A stretch of DNA of 64,000 nt from Oceaniglobus roseus (GTDB lineage: Bacteria; Pseudomonadota; Alphaproteobacteria; Rhodobacterales; Rhodobacteraceae), in the NCBI RefSeq assembly GCF_002869745.1, contig NZ_PNOS01000004.1, positions 62,001 through 126,000 of the forward strand, written 5' to 3'. Position numbers and translations under genes: made by a program. Positions 62,129-64,000 of this stretch are shown one piece after another. Each line of letters begins with the position of its first letter. Position 1 is the stretch's first letter. The notes beneath the pieces were generated by a model. It saw nothing but the letters and a program-made list of their open reading frames with translations, was not told the origin of the DNA and searched no databases.

Positions 62129-63394
62129 ATGAAGAGATCTCTTTTGGGCACCATCTCGGGCCTCGCGCTGGTCACCGCGGGCGCCGGCATGGCCTTCGCG
62201 CAGGACGGCGAGCCGCTGAAGGTCGGCGTTCTGGTCACGCTGGAAGGCACCTATGCCGTTCCCGGCGAGGACGGCGTGCGCGGCATCAAGCTGGCGCTGG
62301 ACCAGGCCGACAACATGGCCGGCGGGCGCAAGATCGAGCTCACCACCGTCTCGACCGACACCACCCCCGATACCGCCGTGCGCTCGGCCCGCAAGCTGGT
62401 GGAACAGGACGGCGTCGACATCGTGATCGGCCCGCTCTCCGGCTCGGAAGGCATCGCGATCCGCGACTATGCCAAGACCCAGCCCGACGTGACCTTCATC
62501 AACGGCATCTCCGGCGCGCAGGAGACGACGCTGGTCGATCCCGCCGACAACTTCTTCCGCTTCAACATGGAAGGCGCCCAGTGGTCCGCGGGCCTCGGCG
62601 AATACGTGGTGAACGAGAAGGGCTACAAGACCGTCGCCACCATCGGCGAGGACTACTCCTTCATCTACACCCAGGTCCTCGGCTTCGCGATCGGCTTCTG
62701 CCAGGCGGGCGGCGAGATCACCGACCGCTTCTGGGTGCCCCTCGGCACCAAGGACTTCGGCTCGATCATCGCGGCGCTGCCCGATGACGTCGATGCGATC
62801 TACCTCGGCCTCGGCGGCGGCGACGCCGTCAACTTCCTGAACCAGTACCAGCAGGCGGGCGGCGAGGCGAACCTCATCGGCGGCACGATCATGGTCGACG
62901 GCACCGTGCTGAACTCCAAGGGCTCCGCCAAGGAGGCGCTGATCGGCGTGCCGTCCTCCGGTCCCCAGGCCGACACCTACGACGGCGAGAACTGGGTGAA
63001 GTTCGTGAAGGCCTACCAGGAGCACTTCCCGGAAGGCGAGCGCTTCCCCACGCCCTCGCTCTTCGCCACCGGCTACTACAACGCCACCAACGCGATGCTC
63101 CAGTGCGTCGACCAGGTGAACGGCGACCTCGGCGAAGGGCAGGCGGCGTTCCGCGACTGCCTCGCGAACCTCGAACTCGACGCGCCGAACGGCAAGATCA
63201 CCCTGGACGAGAACCGCCAGGCCATCGGCACCAACTTCATCACCGAGGTGGTGGAGAAGGACGACGGCACGCTCGCCAACGAGGTGGTCGAGGTGAAGGA
63301 CGGCGTCGATCAGCGCCTTGGCCTGTCGAAGGAATCCTTCGATGCCATCGGCCTGCCGGGCCGCGACGTGCCGGAGTGCAAGACCTCCTACTGA
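62129..63394 (+). CDS. ABC transporter substrate-binding protein (LivJ-like family)
   Basis: A 421-residue periplasmic binding protein of the type used by branched-chain or aromatic compound uptake. Seen: signal peptide MKRSLLGTISGLALVTAGAG cleaved near MAFAQDGEP, then the core LKVGVLVTLEGTYAVPGEDG, VDIVIGPLSGSEGIAIRDYA and INGISGAQETTLVDPADNFF. Only this binding protein is in the window; permease and ATPase genes may follow beyond 64000. GGGAGGA is the ribosome site. The ligand cannot be identified. Confidence 0.9.
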   Translation: MKRSLLGTISGLALVTAGAGMAFAQDGEPLKVGVLVTLEGTYAVPGEDGVRGIKLALDQADNMAGGRKIELTTVSTDTTPDTAVRSARKLVEQDGVDIVIGPLSGSEGIAIRDYAKTQPDVTFINGISGAQETTLVDPADNFFRFNMEGAQWSAGLGEYVVNEKGYKTVATIGEDYSFIYTQVLGFAIGFCQAGGEITDRFWVPLGTKDFGSIIAALPDDVDAIYLGLGGGDAVNFLNQYQQAGGEANLIGGTIMVDGTVLNSKGSAKEALIGVPSSGPQADTYDGENWVKFVKAYQEHFPEGERFPTPSLFATGYYNATNAMLQCVDQVNGDLGEGQAAFRDCLANLELDAPNGKITLDENRQAIGTNFITEVVEKDDGTLANEVVEVKDGVDQRLGLSKESFDAIGLPGRDVPECKTSY

Positions 63395-63408
63395 GGCCGC
63401 ACCCGATC

Positions 63409-63436
63409 CCGGGCGGCGCCTCTCCCCGCCGCCCGG
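63409..63436 (+). terminator. hairpin after binding-protein gene
   Basis: CCGGGCGGCG, an eight-base loop, CGCCGCCCGG: a perfect ten-base-pair stem starting 15 bases after the stop, followed by ACCCCTTTCCCTT. It can act as a terminator or as a partial block before the Fe-ADH-like gene. Confidence 0.65.
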
Positions 63437-63468
63437 ACCCCTTTCCCTTCGTTGCCGCGGTGTGCGCC

Positions 63469-64000
63469 ATGACGCTCATCACCTATCCGACGCGCGTCCA
63501 TTTCGCGGACGGCGTGCTGGAAGAAGCCTTGCGCTCGGAGCTCGAGCGGCAGGGGCACCGCTTCCCGCTGATCCTCTACGAGGACCGGCTGGAGGGCAGC
63601 CTGTTCCACGCCCGCCTGTTCTCTTCCCTGCCGCGCCGGGCCGAGATGCTGGGCGTGCCGTTCGAGGCCGCCGCCGACCTGCACGCGGTCCGCGACGAGG
63701 TGCGGGCGCGCGCCGCCGACGTGCCGGTGGACGCCATCGTCGCCTTCGGCTCGGCCCGCGCGATCGAGCTGGCCCGGAAATGCCGCCGGGCGCTCTCCGA
63801 AGGGCAGGGGGCGCGGCTCGACCTCTTCGCCATCCCGGGGGCCGACGGCCTGCCCGACCCCTGCACCCGCAACCTCGAAAGCTGGCGCGCCGGGCTGCCC
63901 TCGATCCTGATCTGCGACCCCACGCTGACCTTCGGCGCCGACCACACGCTCAGCCTCTCGGCCTCGGTCACGTCCTTCGCGCGCTGCCTCGAAAGCTATC
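63469..64000 (+). CDS. iron-alcohol-dehydrogenase-like protein, partial
   Basis: The first 177 residues of a protein in the Fe-ADH/maleylacetate reductase family; the 3' end lies beyond the window. Seen: ITYPTRVHFADGVLEEALRS, a Rossmann-type VDAIVAFGSARAIELARKCR, and LPSILICDPTLTFGADHTLS. In active members the metal ligands lie in a segment like AASGMDALAHAIEAY; here it reads SASVTSFARCLESY, so the Asp and first His are Thr and Arg. The enzyme may therefore be inactive or use another chemistry. No further metal site can be checked because the gene is cut. It starts 32 bases after the hairpin at 63409. Confidence 0.75.
   Translation, partial: MTLITYPTRVHFADGVLEEALRSELERQGHRFPLILYEDRLEGSLFHARLFSSLPRRAEMLGVPFEAAADLHAVRDEVRARAADVPVDAIVAFGSARAIELARKCRRALSEGQGARLDLFAIPGADGLPDPCTRNLESWRAGLPSILICDPTLTFGADHTLSLSASVTSFARCLESY

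Overview
The window is ordinary-looking chromosome from a high-GC alphaproteobacterium, almost certainly of the Rhodobacterales (Rhodobacter/Roseobacter group). The evidence is the gene order ispDF / dusB-ntrB-ntrC-ntrY-ntrX / trkA-trkH-hfq-hflX, the fused IspDF enzyme, the NtrC without a sigma-54 contact loop, an RTX-Hint secreted protein, and several copies of a short dispersed motif (GCCTCCGGCGGGAGTATTT...CAAAGAAGAA) at gene ends. Nearly every real gene uses G or C at the third codon position. I found no tRNA, rRNA, CRISPR array, insertion sequence, prophage gene or plasmid gene.

Layout. 1-3649: hpt and a small membrane protein, a RatA/Coq10-like START protein, a small ORF, and the overlapping minus-strand unit ispDF-pgpA-pncC. 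3650-16083: the nitrogen regulon operon dusB-ntrBC-ntrYX, preceded by two NtrC-like boxes, then an alpha/beta hydrolase, a lipoprotein, potassium uptake genes trkA-trkH, and hfq. 16089-26271: hflX, trpE and ppiD (convergent with hflX), an MFS transporter, an aminotransferase, a SYLF lipoprotein, hemB and a membrane protein. 26330-31839: mfd, a zinc metallopeptidase, a YqaA/DedA protein and dsbB. 31962-35743: an Lrp-type regulator divergent from arginase and ornithine cyclodeaminase (arginine to ornithine to proline), a thioesterase and an enoyl-CoA hydratase homologue.

35744-39786 holds a 640-base gene-free region and a 1078-residue RTX-type protein with a C-terminal Hint domain and its terminator. 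39787-46755 is a branched-chain amino acid type ABC transporter in two minus-strand units: livJ-livG-livF, and two small secreted proteins followed by livH-livM and a MobA-like nucleotidyltransferase. 46857-53841: a GlxA-type AraC regulator, class II DAHP synthase, a PAS protein, the yicC-gmk-gamma carbonic anhydrase-metC run and a small unknown protein. 54108-61432 is the complete phosphate regulon phoR-pstSCAB-phoU-phoB, with a clear three-repeat Pho box upstream of pstS. 61518-64000: a DUF4279 protein, another periplasmic binding protein, and the start of an iron-alcohol-dehydrogenase-like protein that seems to lack metal ligands.

The genes look like normal core metabolism and regulation, and I did not find a convincing new defence or mobile system. 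The points most worth checking are the paired NtrC boxes at dusB-ntrBC, the dispersed 3'-end repeat family, the hairpins behind all three binding-protein genes, the phoR upstream region with a small hydrophobic ORF coupled to a membrane-free PhoR, the two small cysteine-containing secreted proteins in the liv unit, and the degenerate Fe-ADH-like protein at the right edge.
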